A DNA stretch of 64,000 bases, from NCBI GenBank assembly GCA_963748205.1, contig CAVVIB010000019.1, positions 71,694 to 135,693 on the forward strand, written 5' to 3'. This DNA is from JAIBJN01 sp963748205. Its GTDB lineage: Bacteria; Actinomycetota; Thermoleophilia; Gaiellales; Gaiellaceae. The notes under the pieces are model-generated. The model did not search any database, had not been told where the DNA came from, and saw nothing but the letters and a program-made list of their open reading frames with translations. Position numbers and translations under genes: made by a program. Within the stretch, counting starts at the first letter, position 1; the number at the start of each line of letters is the position of its first letter. This document shows, one piece after another, positions 43,586 through 52,850 of this stretch.

Positions 43586-45696
43586 CCGCCCGGGTCGCCG
43601 ACGCCGGCGGCCGTGTCCAGACCATGCCGGTCTACGTCACCGGCGGAGCGCTCCTCGCGCTCGGGCTCGTGCGCCTCCTGCCCGCCGAGGGCGCCGGGCT
43701 GGCGCTGCGGCTGGCGGTCGCTGCGTTCCTCGTCCTCCTGCTGCCGGGGTGGCTCGTGCTGCGCCCGTTCGGCCTTCCGGGCTCGTTCGGCGTCGCGGTC
43801 GCCGCGTGCTTCTCCGTCAGCCTCGCGCTCGTCCTCTTCGCCCTCGGCGTCATGTTCCTCGTGGGCTCGTCGCTGACGGCGGCGATCGTCGTCCTGGCGG
43901 TCGTCGTGGCGGCTGCTCTGGCCACCGGCCTCTTGCTGGCGCCGGCCCGGGAGGTTCCCGTGGACGCGCGGGCGGACCGCCGCGCGGGCCTCGCCGTCCT
44001 CGGTGCGTCCGTGCCGCTTGCCGGGCTCGTCTGGTGGTCGGCGGGCCCCATCGGAGGCGACCTGCTCTTCCACCTCGCACGCATCCAGAAGCTCGCCGAG
44101 CTCGACTCCCTGACGACGCTCTACAGCGTGAACGAGTTCCAGGACGGGAGCCTGCATCCCGGCTACGCGTTCCCGCTCTGGCACGGCGCGGTCGCGCTCG
44201 TCGCGCGGATCGCGGGCGCCGACGTCGCGGATGTCGCCCTCTACCTGCCGGCGATCCTCGTCCCGCTGGCCGTCATCCTCGCCTACGGAGCGGGGACGGC
44301 GGTCTTCAGGCGCCCGGCGGGCGGCGTCGCCCTCGCCGTCGCCCAGGTGGCCCAGCTCGCCCTCTCGGGCACGGGCGGGCGGTCGGGAACAGGCGTCTTC
44401 GAGCTCCTCGCCTCGCCGCCGACGACGAGCCGTGTGCTGCTCACGCCGGCGATCCTCGCGCTGGCCTTCACGGTCGTCGAGCGCCGCACCTGGCCGCTCG
44501 TCGCTGCCCTGGCCGCCTCGGCGCTCGCCCTCTCCGTCACCCATCCGAGCTACCTGCCGTACGTCGCCCTGCTGCTCGCCGGCTTCCTCGTCGCCCGGCT
44601 GATCGTGGTCAGGGCGCTCGACCCGCTCGTCAAGCGCGCCGCCCTCGTGCTCGCGGCCGTGACGGTCCCGTTCGGCCTCTATCTCCTCTGGCTCTACCCC
44701 GTGATCTCGGACGACCCCTCCACGCGGCCGAGCGCCGACCGGCGCGCGTTCGAGATCCAGCACTACGGCAACGCGTTCGACGTCTTCGGGGACTCCTTCC
44801 GCTTCGCCCCGGAGGCGATCGCCCGCGGTGGCCCGGTCATCGTCGCGGGGCTCCTGGCGATCCCGCTCGCGGGCTTTGCCGCCCGCCGCCGCTGGGCGCA
44901 GCTCGTCCTCGGCGGGTCGCTCTTCGGCCTCGCCCTCCTGCTCGTCCCGCAGCTCTTCACGCTGCTCTCGGACGTCTTCTCCGTCTCGCAGGCCCGCCGG
45001 CTCTCGGCGTTCCTCCCGCTGGCGTTCGCGCTCGCAGGCGCCTTCGTGCTCGCCGGCCGCTGGCGCCTGGGCGGCGTGGCGCTCGCCTTCGGTGCCGGGC
45101 TGGCCGCGGAGCTGCTCGTCAGCGGCGAGTTCACGTACCGGGTGGAGGAGGGAGGGCCCGGCTGGGCCGTGTGGGTCGCGGCCGTGGGCGGCCTCGTCGC
45201 CCTCGCCCTCGGCGCCTGGCTGCGCCCGCGCGGGCCCGACCCGGGCGGCTGGGCGGTGCTCGCCGCCTGCGCCTTCGCCCTCCCGGTCGCCGTCGCCGGG
45301 GTGGCGAACGTCGAGCGCTCGCCGGAGCCCAACGCCATGCCGGCGGAGGTCGTGGAGGCGGTGCGCGAGGCCACGCAGCCGGGCGACGTTCTCTTCTCGG
45401 ACGCGTCCTCGGCGTACAAGATCGCCGCGTACGTGCCGGTCTACGTCAACGCTGCGCCCACCGGCCACGTCGCCTTCTCGGCGCGGAACCGGCCGCGCCG
45501 GAGGCGCATCGACTCGGAGCGCTTCCGCGTCGTCCCCTTCACCTACGCGGAGCGGAGCGAGCTGCTCGCCCGCTACGACGCGGACTGGGTGCTCGTGGAC
45601 AGGGAGCTGCCCCAGCCCACCGAGTACCTGGACGAGCTGCGCCTCGTCTACGACGGCGGCCGCTACGCCCTCTACGCCGCTCCCAGCCGCGGCTGA
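43573..45696 (+). CDS. Large membrane protein, probable GT-C-type glycosyltransferase
   Basis: 707 residues with roughly 14-16 membrane helices and a soluble C-terminal ~120 residues. The loop after helix 5 reads WWSAGPIGGDLLFHLARIQKL, resembling the first-loop acidic motif of polyprenyl-dependent GT-C proteins. The C-terminal part (PEPNAMPAEVVEAVREATQPGDVLFSD, DADWVLVDREL) resembles the periplasmic domain of such enzymes. No named family is certain. It probably works outside the membrane. Confidence 0.65.
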   Translation: MASLAARVADAGGRVQTMPVYVTGGALLALGLVRLLPAEGAGLALRLAVAAFLVLLLPGWLVLRPFGLPGSFGVAVAACFSVSLALVLFALGVMFLVGSSLTAAIVVLAVVVAAALATGLLLAPAREVPVDARADRRAGLAVLGASVPLAGLVWWSAGPIGGDLLFHLARIQKLAELDSLTTLYSVNEFQDGSLHPGYAFPLWHGAVALVARIAGADVADVALYLPAILVPLAVILAYGAGTAVFRRPAGGVALAVAQVAQLALSGTGGRSGTGVFELLASPPTTSRVLLTPAILALAFTVVERRTWPLVAALAASALALSVTHPSYLPYVALLLAGFLVARLIVVRALDPLVKRAALVLAAVTVPFGLYLLWLYPVISDDPSTRPSADRRAFEIQHYGNAFDVFGDSFRFAPEAIARGGPVIVAGLLAIPLAGFAARRRWAQLVLGGSLFGLALLLVPQLFTLLSDVFSVSQARRLSAFLPLAFALAGAFVLAGRWRLGGVALAFGAGLAAELLVSGEFTYRVEEGGPGWAVWVAAVGGLVALALGAWLRPRGPDPGGWAVLAACAFALPVAVAGVANVERSPEPNAMPAEVVEAVREATQPGDVLFSDASSAYKIAAYVPVYVNAAPTGHVAFSARNRPRRRRIDSERFRVVPFTYAERSELLARYDADWVLVDRELPQPTEYLDELRLVYDGGRYALYAAPSRG

Positions 45697-45710
45697 GCCG
45701 AGGTCACGGC

Positions 45711-45716
45711 CACAAT
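45711..45716 (+). promoter_or_regulatory. -10-like CACAAT that decides the GT4 start
   Basis: CACAAT contains the first two bases of the ATG at 45715; the in-frame GTG at 45724 lies 7 nt behind it. The same CACAAT-to-GTG spacing occurs at 13263-13275. Confidence 0.4.
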
Positions 45717-45723
45717 GGAGGCC

Positions 45724-46953
45724 GTGAAGGTGCTGCTCGTGACGTTCTACTTCCCGCCTGCGGGAGGCGCCGGCGTGCCGCGCCTGCTGAAGCTCGCCGA
45801 GCACCTGCCCGAGCTCGGCATCGAGACGCACGTCCTCGCTCCCGACGATCCCAAGTGGCTCCACGTCGACGAGGCGCTCCAGGCGCCGCCCGCGGCGATC
45901 GTTCACCGGGCGAAGAATCTCGGCCCGCGCTCGCGCCGGCCGGCCGAGGAGCTCGCGGCGGCCCACGGCCTCGCCCGGCTCGGCCTGCGGGCGCAGCTCC
46001 TCTTCCGCGGCCTGCTCGTCCCCGACGCGAGCGTCGTCTGGGCCATGACCGCCGCTCCTGCGGCGGCCCGGCTCGTCCGCAAAGAGGGGATCGACGTCGT
46101 CGTCACGACGTCGCCGCCGGGATCCGTCCACCTCGTCGGCTCCTTCGTCCGCCGCTTCACGCGGGCGCGGTGGGTGGCCGATCTGCGGGACTCGATCGCC
46201 TCGCACCCGCACCGCCGCCGCCAGGTTCGCGGGGAGGCCGCCCTCGCGCGCCACGTCGCACACCGTGCCGACGCGGTCGTGGCGGCGTCAGATGCCATCG
46301 CGGCCGAGATGCAGACGCTGGGGCCGCCGCGGCGCCTCCAGGTGATCGCCAACGGCTGCGACTTCGAGGACTTCGACGGCCTCGAGTACCGGCCGGGCGA
46401 GCGCCTGCGCGTCACGCACGCCGGCAGCTTCTTCGGGCGCCGCGACCCGCGGGCGTTCCTGGAGGCTCTGGCCAGGACGGACGGGGACGTCGTCGCGCGC
46501 TTCGTCGGCGGCTTCCCCACGGCATACCGCGAGTACGCGGACAGGCTCGGGCTCGGCGACCGCGTCGAGGTCGTCCCGCAGCAATCCCGCTCCGAGGCGC
46601 TCGCGCTCCAGCGCGACTCCGACGCGCTGCTGCTGCTCATTCCGGAGAACGAGGGCCGCGGGCGCGGAGTGCTGTCGGGAAAGGTCTTCGAGTACCTCGC
46701 CGCGGAGCGTCCGATCCTGGCAGTCGTGCCGCCGGACGGGGAGGCGGCCGCGCTGATCCGAGGCACGGGCGCAGGCACGGTCGTCGCTCCGGACGACGTC
46801 GACGGGATGGCGGCTGCGCTCTCCGAGCTCGACGAGCGGTGGAGGGCCGGTGCGCTGCGCGAGACGCCGCTCGCGCCGGAGTGGCGGGACAAGCTCTCCC
46901 GCCGTTCCCGGGCGCGCGAGTACGCCGAGCTGCTCGAGGCGGTGACCCGGTGA
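45724..46953 (+). CDS. GT4-like glycosyltransferase
   Basis: 409 residues from GTG 45724 (MKVLLVTFYFPPAGGAG), preferred over ATG 45715 because of the promoter box. Family features: FPPAGGAGVPRLLKLAEHLPELG, VADLRDSIASHPHRR, NGCDFEDFDGLE, VTHAGSFFGRRDP, and the C-terminal donor region GVLSGKVFEYLAAERPILAV. This set marks the branch of GT4 proteins in sugar-conjugate loci. The GTGA overlap with the polymerase-like gene indicates one operon. Confidence 0.85.
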   Translation: MKVLLVTFYFPPAGGAGVPRLLKLAEHLPELGIETHVLAPDDPKWLHVDEALQAPPAAIVHRAKNLGPRSRRPAEELAAAHGLARLGLRAQLLFRGLLVPDASVVWAMTAAPAAARLVRKEGIDVVVTTSPPGSVHLVGSFVRRFTRARWVADLRDSIASHPHRRRQVRGEAALARHVAHRADAVVAASDAIAAEMQTLGPPRRLQVIANGCDFEDFDGLEYRPGERLRVTHAGSFFGRRDPRAFLEALARTDGDVVARFVGGFPTAYREYADRLGLGDRVEVVPQQSRSEALALQRDSDALLLLIPENEGRGRGVLSGKVFEYLAAERPILAVVPPDGEAAALIRGTGAGTVVAPDDVDGMAAALSELDERWRAGALRETPLAPEWRDKLSRRSRAREYAELLEAVTR

Positions 46954-48272
46954 GATCCGGGCGCGCCGCGGACGTCGCGCTCCTCGTCTCGGTCTTCACG
47001 ATCACGCTGGTGCGCCTGCGCTGGCCGGTGGGCGGGAACGACGTCTACCTCTCGGACCTGACCGTGGCGGCCTTCCTCGGGCTCTTCCTTCTCAATCGCC
47101 TCGTCGCCCGCGATCGCAACGTCCCGCGCACGGTCGTCGTCCTGCTCGCGTTCCTCGCCCTGCTCTCCGTCGCCTACCTCGTCGGCTACTTCAACCTGGA
47201 GACGAGCGCCGACCGGAGCCAGTTCACGAAGGGCCTGGCGAAGTTCGCGCTCCACTTCGCGTTCCTCGTCGCCGCGGTCGCGCACCTCTCGCGCCGCTCC
47301 CAGCGGTTCTACTGGCAGACGCTCGGCGCCTTCGCGGCCGGGATGGCGCTGAACGGCGCCTATGCCGTGCTCGAGTTTGTCTACGCCATGGGCGGCAGGG
47401 GCTTCCTCGACCCGCTCATCCTCGGACCGATCACCGGTGACACGAGCGAGGGCATCAGCCGCTTCGGCGTGGTCGCCGGGGTCGACGTCTACCGCTCGAA
47501 CGGGCTCATGCTCGACGTCAACCACCTCGGCGTCGCGCTGATCGTGCCGATCCTGATCCTCCTGCCCATCTACCTGCGCCTGGAGCGCGGCCACCCGATG
47601 CGCGTGCCGCTCGTTGTGACGCTCTCGGTGCTCGCGCTCGCCGAGGTGGCGACCTTCTCGCGCAGCGGCGGCCTCGGGCTCATCGTCGGGCTGCTCGTGT
47701 TGGCGATCCCGTACCGGCGCTTGATGGTCTCCCGGCGCCTCCTCGTCCCCGTCGGCGCCCTGGCCGGGATTCTCGTGCTCGTCGCCCTCCAGTACTCGAC
47801 GATCGCCTCCGGGCTCCTGCGCGCCCGCACGAGCCTGAGCGGCCGCGGGACGCAGACCCACTTCGACTTCTACGAGCTGCTTCCGCCGGCGCTGGACACG
47901 AACCCGTTGTTCGGCCGCGGGCTGAACACGTTCTCGGTGTACTTCGAGTTCCTCACGGGCCGCGACAACTGGGGCCCGCACTCGTACTACATCGCGCTGC
48001 TCGTGGAGACGGGGATCGTCGGCGCGGTCCTCTTCCTCGCCTTCATCGTCTACGTCTTCCGGCGCCTCGGCATGCTGCGCGACCTGGGGCGCGCGCTGGC
48101 CGCGGCGGGCGACGTGACCGGGGCCCGGGTCCAGCCGCTGGCCTGGGGCCTCACGGCTGCGCTCGCCGGTACCCTCGCCGCGAACGTCTTCTACCTCACC
48201 ATGCAGATGTACTACTTCTTCGTCTTCCTGCTGCTCGCGGTGGCGGCGCCGGTGGTGTTCTCCCGCCGATGA
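46950..48272 (+). CDS. O-antigen ligase/polymerase-like membrane protein (Wzy/WaaL fold) 1
   Basis: 440 residues with 11-12 membrane helices. The large periplasmic loop precedes TFSRSGGLGLIVGLLVL, and the signature NPLFGRGLNTFSVYFEFLTGRDNWGPHSYYIALLVETGIVG has the His of Wzy_C proteins. Together with a flippase and Wzz-like protein this fits a Wzy-dependent pathway. Whether it polymerises or ligates is not determined. GTG start overlaps the upstream gene. Confidence 0.83.
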   Translation: MRSGRAADVALLVSVFTITLVRLRWPVGGNDVYLSDLTVAAFLGLFLLNRLVARDRNVPRTVVVLLAFLALLSVAYLVGYFNLETSADRSQFTKGLAKFALHFAFLVAAVAHLSRRSQRFYWQTLGAFAAGMALNGAYAVLEFVYAMGGRGFLDPLILGPITGDTSEGISRFGVVAGVDVYRSNGLMLDVNHLGVALIVPILILLPIYLRLERGHPMRVPLVVTLSVLALAEVATFSRSGGLGLIVGLLVLAIPYRRLMVSRRLLVPVGALAGILVLVALQYSTIASGLLRARTSLSGRGTQTHFDFYELLPPALDTNPLFGRGLNTFSVYFEFLTGRDNWGPHSYYIALLVETGIVGAVLFLAFIVYVFRRLGMLRDLGRALAAAGDVTGARVQPLAWGLTAALAGTLAANVFYLTMQMYYFFVFLLLAVAAPVVFSRR

Positions 48273-48962
48273 GGCTGCCGGCGATCGGGCGGGTCAAGAA
48301 CGAGTACGACCGCGCCTTCATGGAGCGGATGGCCCAGGCGTACGTCGACCAGACGCCGTGGACCGAGATCCGCCTGGCAGCGGTGCGGGACCTCGTCGAG
48401 CCGAAGCCGGGCGACCGGGTCGTCGACCTCGGCTGCGCCGCGGGCGCGATCACCCACTTCCTCACCTCGTTCGGCTGCGAGGTCGTCGGCGTCGACAGCG
48501 AGCCGCTCGCCATCGAGGCCGCCAAGGATCTCTTTCCCGACCTGCGCTTCGAGCTCGCCGACGTCACCCGGCTGCCCTTCGACGACGCCTCGCTCGACAA
48601 GGCGGTCGCGGCCGACCTCGTCGAGCACCTCGACGACGCGACCTTCGCGGGCATGCTCACCGAGGTGAAGCGCGTCCTCGTGCCCGGCGGCACACTCTCG
48701 CTCTACACGCCGAACCCGCTCCACTTCGTCGAGCGGATGAAGGCGCACGACCTCGTGCTCGCCCAGAACCCGACCCACATCGGCCTCCGGAACGCGCAGG
48801 CAGCTCGCGGCGGGGCTCGAGCAGGCCGGCTACGAGATCGAGATCAACTCCTGGCGGCCGAGCTTCGTCCGCGTCCTGCGGAGCGTGGAGCGCGTCGCCG
48901 GGCCGCGCCTCCAGCTCTTCCGCTACCGGCTCTGCGTGCGGGCCCGCGTGCCGCAGCGATGA
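48269..48962 (+). CDS. SAM-dependent methyltransferase (class I), frameshifted
   Basis: Frames 48269-~48799 and ~48800-48962 join by deleting one G (cagGcag), giving HIGLRNAQQLAAGLEQAGYEI; about 230 residues. Motif I is VVDLGCAAGAITHFLTSFG; DVTRLPFDDASLDKAVAADLVEHL is the motif II-III region. Likely acts on a sugar or lipid intermediate. It overlaps both neighbours by ATGA-type junctions. Confidence 0.8.
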
Positions 48963-49961
48963 AGGTCGTCTTCCTCACGACCTCGTACCCGCGCGACGAG
49001 CGGGACCACGCCGGGCGCTTCGTCGCCGACCTCGCCGAGCGGCTGCGCGGGAGGGGCGTCGAGGTCGACGTGGTCGCGCCGGGGGCGTACAGGGACTTCG
49101 GGCTCGCCTACGGCGCCGGGCTGACGAAGAACGCGAAGCGGAAGCCGTGGGCGATCCCGCCGCTCCTCGCCTCGATGGCGCGGACGGTGCGGCGCGCCGC
49201 GCGCGGCGCCGACCTCGTGCACGCGCACTGGCTGCCCACGGTGGCTCCCGCGCTCGCCTCCGGCCGGCCGCTCGTGACCACGCTGCACGGCTCCGACGTG
49301 GCGCTCCTCAAGCGCTTCCCGCCGCTCCTGCGGCTGCTCATCCGGCGCGTCCGTGTCGCCGTCGCCGTCTCGGACGCGGTCGCCGGCACGGTGCGCGACC
49401 TCGGGGCGACGAACGTGCGCGTGATCCGCAACGGCGTCGAGCTCCCGGCCGCGACGAGCGACGGCGAGGCCGACCCGCCCGAGCTGCTCTTCGTGGGCCG
49501 GCTGGTTCCGGAGAAGGGCATCGAGGAGCTCGTCCAGGCGACCGAGGGCCGCAACCTCGTCGTCGTGGGCGACGGGCCGCTGCGCGCCGGAGGTCCCGGC
49601 CGCGCTCGGGTTCCTCTCGGGGGCCGAGCTCGAGGAGCGCTTCGCCCGGGCGGCGGTCGTCGTCTGCCCGTCGAGGCGCGAGGGCTTCGGCCTCGTGTGC
49701 GCCGAGGCGATGGCGCGTGCACGCCCCGTCGTGGCCAGCGCGGTGGGTGGGCTCACGGAGCTCGTGGCCGACGGCGAGACGGGCCTGCTCGTCCCGCCGC
49801 AGGATCCCCCCGCGCTGCGGAGCGCGATCGACAGCCTGCTCGCCGACGAGGCGCTGCGGCGCCGCATGGGGGAGGCCGGCCGCAAGCGGATCGCCGAGCT
49901 CTGCGACTGGGACACCGTCGTCGACGCCTATCTCGAGGCCTACGAGGCGGCCCTGGCGTGA
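48959..49961 (+). CDS. GT4-family glycosyltransferase, frameshifted
   Basis: Frames 48959-~49590 and ~49591-49961 join on removing one G (gccGgag), reading GDGPLRAEVPAALGFLSGAE; about 333 residues. TTSYPRDERDHAGRFVADLAE, HAHWLPTVAPALAS, TLHGSDVALLKRFPPLLR, FVGRLVPEKGIEELVQA and PSRREGFGLVCAEAMA are the standard GT4 landmarks, with the E-x7-E motif in the second part. A retaining glycosyltransferase of unknown donor. Confidence 0.83.
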
Positions 49962-51115
49962 GCGCGCGGCCTGCAGTCGTCTTCGGGCTCCTTCATTCGG
50001 GCCTCGCGATCGTCCGCGCGCTGGGCCGGGCGGGAGCGCCCGTCACCGGCATCGCCTGGCGCGGGAACGAGTTCGGGCTCTCCTCGCGCTACGTCGGTGA
50101 GCGCGTGGTCCTCGGCGACAACGGGCTGCGGGAGCCGGGCGACGCGCTGCTCGACGCGCTGCGCCGCATCGGGGGCGGCGGCCGTGTCGTCCTCTTCCCC
50201 GAGCGCGACGAGAACGTCGAGCTCGTCCTCGACCGCTGGGACGAGGTGCGCGAGGTCGCCGACGTCCCGCTGCCCGCCGACCCCGAGGTCGCCCGCCGTT
50301 TCCGGCGCAAGGAGATCCTCGTCCTCGAGGCGGAGAAGGCAGGCGTCCCCGCCCCCCGGACGGTGCTGGCCAGCGACGAGGAGGCGATCCGCTCCGCCGG
50401 CCTCCAGCCGCCCTTCCTCGTCAAGCCCGCGGAGGGGCAGGAGTTCGCGGCGACCTTCGGGGAGAAGGCCGTGGTCGCGCAAAGCCTCGAGGGCGCGATC
50501 GCCGCCTGGGCTCGTGCGCGCGAGCACGGGTTCGACACGATCGTCCAGGAGCTCGTCCCGGACGCGACCGACCGGATCTACTCGCTCTTCACCTACGTCG
50601 GGCGCTCCGGCGAGCCGCTCGGGAGCGTCGTCGGCCGCAAGGTGCGCCAGAGCCCGATCGACTTCGGCACCTCGGCGGTCTTCGAGGTCGACTACGTCCC
50701 CGAGGTCGAGGAGCAGGGCCAGCGGCTGCTCCGCTCGGCCGGGTACACGGGCTTCGCCCACGTCGAGATGGCGCACGACCTCCGCGACGGCTCCTACAAG
50801 CTCATCGAGGTCAACACGCGCGCGCCGATCTGGGGCGGGCTCGTGATGACGCGGGCATTCGACCTCGCCGAGCTGGCGTACCGCGACCTGGCCGGGGAGA
50901 AGGTGGAGCCGCGCGGGACGTTCAAGGAGGACGCGCGCTGGATCTTCCTCGCCAAGGACGTCTGGGTCTCGCTCCAGCTCGCCCGGCGCAGGCGGATCGG
51001 CGTCCGCGAGTTCGCCGCGCCGTACGTGAGCGGCCGCAAGGTGCGCGCGAACTTCGCGGTGGACGACCTGCGCGGCGCGGTCGCCTCGCTCGGGTACCTG
51101 CGCAACCGGCTCTGA
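49958..51115 (+). CDS. ATP-grasp ligase (PylC/carboxylate-amine ligase-like)
   Basis: 385 residues, GTG start overlapping the upstream stop. VVFGLLHSGLAIVRALGRAG begins a preATP-grasp domain; FLVKPAEGQEFAATFGEKAV, YSLFTYVGRSGEPLGSVVGRK and the metal-site LIEVNTRAPIWGG form the ATP-grasp core. This is the third ATP-grasp protein in the locus and is intact. Homologues among polysaccharide clusters are usually annotated as carboxylate-amine ligases. Substrate is unknown; amino-acid attachment to a uronic acid is a reasonable idea. Confidence 0.82.
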   Translation: MSARPAVVFGLLHSGLAIVRALGRAGAPVTGIAWRGNEFGLSSRYVGERVVLGDNGLREPGDALLDALRRIGGGGRVVLFPERDENVELVLDRWDEVREVADVPLPADPEVARRFRRKEILVLEAEKAGVPAPRTVLASDEEAIRSAGLQPPFLVKPAEGQEFAATFGEKAVVAQSLEGAIAAWARAREHGFDTIVQELVPDATDRIYSLFTYVGRSGEPLGSVVGRKVRQSPIDFGTSAVFEVDYVPEVEEQGQRLLRSAGYTGFAHVEMAHDLRDGSYKLIEVNTRAPIWGGLVMTRAFDLAELAYRDLAGEKVEPRGTFKEDARWIFLAKDVWVSLQLARRRRIGVREFAAPYVSGRKVRANFAVDDLRGAVASLGYLRNRL

Positions 51116-52231
51116 TGCGCGTCGCGCTCGTCGACCCCGCGAGCTTCACGCCCCCGTACGACCACGGGCTCGCCTCGGCGCTGGCCCGGCGCGGGCTCGA
51201 CGTCGACCTCGTCACCTCGCCGTTCGCCTACGACGACCCGCCCGCTCCGGACGGCTACCGCCGCCACGAGCTCTTCCTCCCGCTCTCGTCGAGGCTCACG
51301 CGCCGCTACCCGCGCTCGCCCCTGCGCCTGCCCCTGAAGGCGCTCGAGTACGGGCCGAGCGTCCTGCGCTTCCGGGCCAGAGTCGCGTCGCTGAAGCCGG
51401 ACGTCGTCCACCTCCAGTGGCTCCCGCGGCCGAGCGTCGACGCGCGCTGGGTGCGGAAGCTCGCGGCGAAGCGGAGGACGGTGCTGACCGCCCACGACGT
51501 CGTCCCGCGCCGGGAGGGGCAGCTCGACGCGTGGCTGGAGATCCTCCGCACGGTCGACCGCGTCGTCGTGCACTCGTCGCGCGCGGTGGAGCGCCTCGCC
51601 GGCCTCGGCGTGCCGCGCGAGCGGCTCGTACGAATCGCCCACCCGATCTTCGACGTCTCCGCCGAGCCGCTCGGGCCGCCGGAGGGCAGCACGCTCCTCT
51701 TCTTCGGCCTCCTGCGACGCTACAAGGGACTCGACGTGCTCGTCTCCGCCCTCCCGTCCGTCCTCGAACACGTGCCAGACGCGAGGCTCATCGTCGCCGG
51801 CGACCCGTTCGACCCGATCGAGCCCGTGCGCGAGCAGGCGGTGCGGCTGGGCGTGGACGAGGCGATCGACTGGCGGCTCCGCTACGTCCGCGACGAGGAG
51901 ATCGCGGGCCTGATGGCCGAGGCGGCCGCGGTCGTGCTCCCGTACCGGGAGCTCGACTCCTCCGGCGTACTGGCGACCGCGATCGGCTACGGCCGGCCCG
52001 CGATCGTGAGCGACGTGGGCTCGCTCGGGCGAGACCGTGGCCGACTACGGCGCCGGCCTCGTCGTGCCGCCGGAGGACGCGGAGGCGCTCGCCCACGCGT
52101 GCGTCCGGCTGCTGACCGAGCACGGCGGGCTGCGGAAGGCGTACGACGGCACGGCCCGCGCCCGCGCCGGACTGACCTGGGACGAGGCGGCGCGCGCTCA
52201 CGAGGAGCTCTACCGGGAGATCCTCGCGTGA
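51115..52231 (+). CDS. GT4-family glycosyltransferase, frameshifted
   Basis: Frames 51115-~52028 and ~52029-52231 join by deleting one G (ctcgGgcgag), reading VGSLGETVADYGAGLVVPPEDAE; about 371 residues. RVALVDPASFTPPYDHGLASAL, VHLQWLPRPSVDARWV, TAHDVVPRREG, LLFFGLLRRYKGLDVLVSALP and VLPYRELDSSGVLATAIGYGRP are visible. It overlaps the sugar-transferase gene by GTGA. Confidence 0.82.
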
Positions 52232-52850
52232 AGGCGGTCAAGTGGATCGCCGACCGACTCGGCGCCGCCGTGCTGCTCGTCCTGCTCTCGCCGCTCTTCG
52301 CGGCGATCGCGATCTGGATCCTCCTCGAGACCGGCCGGCCCGTCTTCCTCGTCCAGGAGCGGGTGCGCCGCGGCGGGCGGCCGTTCGGGCTCTTCAAGTT
52401 CCGGACGATGATCCAGGACGCGATCGAGGAGGGGAAGCGAATGGGCCTCGCCGACCCGTACGGGATCCTCCCCGACGACCCTCGCATCACGCGCAGCGGG
52501 CGGTGGCTCCGCCGCACGAGCCTGGACGAGCTGCCGCAGCTCGCCAACGTCCTCATCGGCCAGATGTCGCTCGTCGGCCCGCGCCCCGACCTGGTGGAGC
52601 AGGCCGCCAACTACACCGAGCACGAGCGGAGGCGCCTGGAGGTGCCGCCCGGGATCACGGGCTGGTCGCAGGTGAACGGGCGCGACGAGATCGCCTGGCC
52701 GGAGCGGATCGAGCAGGACATCTGGTACGTCGACAACTGGTCGCTCCGGCTCGACCTGCGGATCCTCGCCATGACGGTCGGCCAGCTCGGCCGTCCCGAG
52801 CCGACTCCCGTCGAGGACACGACCAACATCGAGCGCGCGCGGGCGGCGGA
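52228..52850 (+). CDS. PglC-type sugar-phosphate transferase (initiating PGT), fused to or abutting FemAB
   Basis: About 205 residues. One N-terminal hydrophobic segment (AAVLLVLLSPLFAAIAIWILL), then VQERVRRGGRPFGLFKFRTM, RRTSLDELPQLANVLIGQMSLVGPRPD and PGITGWSQVNGRDE, the monotopic phosphoglycosyl transferase core. It lacks the four-helix N-terminal domain of WcaJ/WbaP enzymes. It transfers a sugar-phosphate to undecaprenyl phosphate, starting the repeat unit. No stop codon appears before the FemAB-like domain; deleting one G at ~52853 makes the two a continuous protein of ~537 residues. Confidence 0.85.
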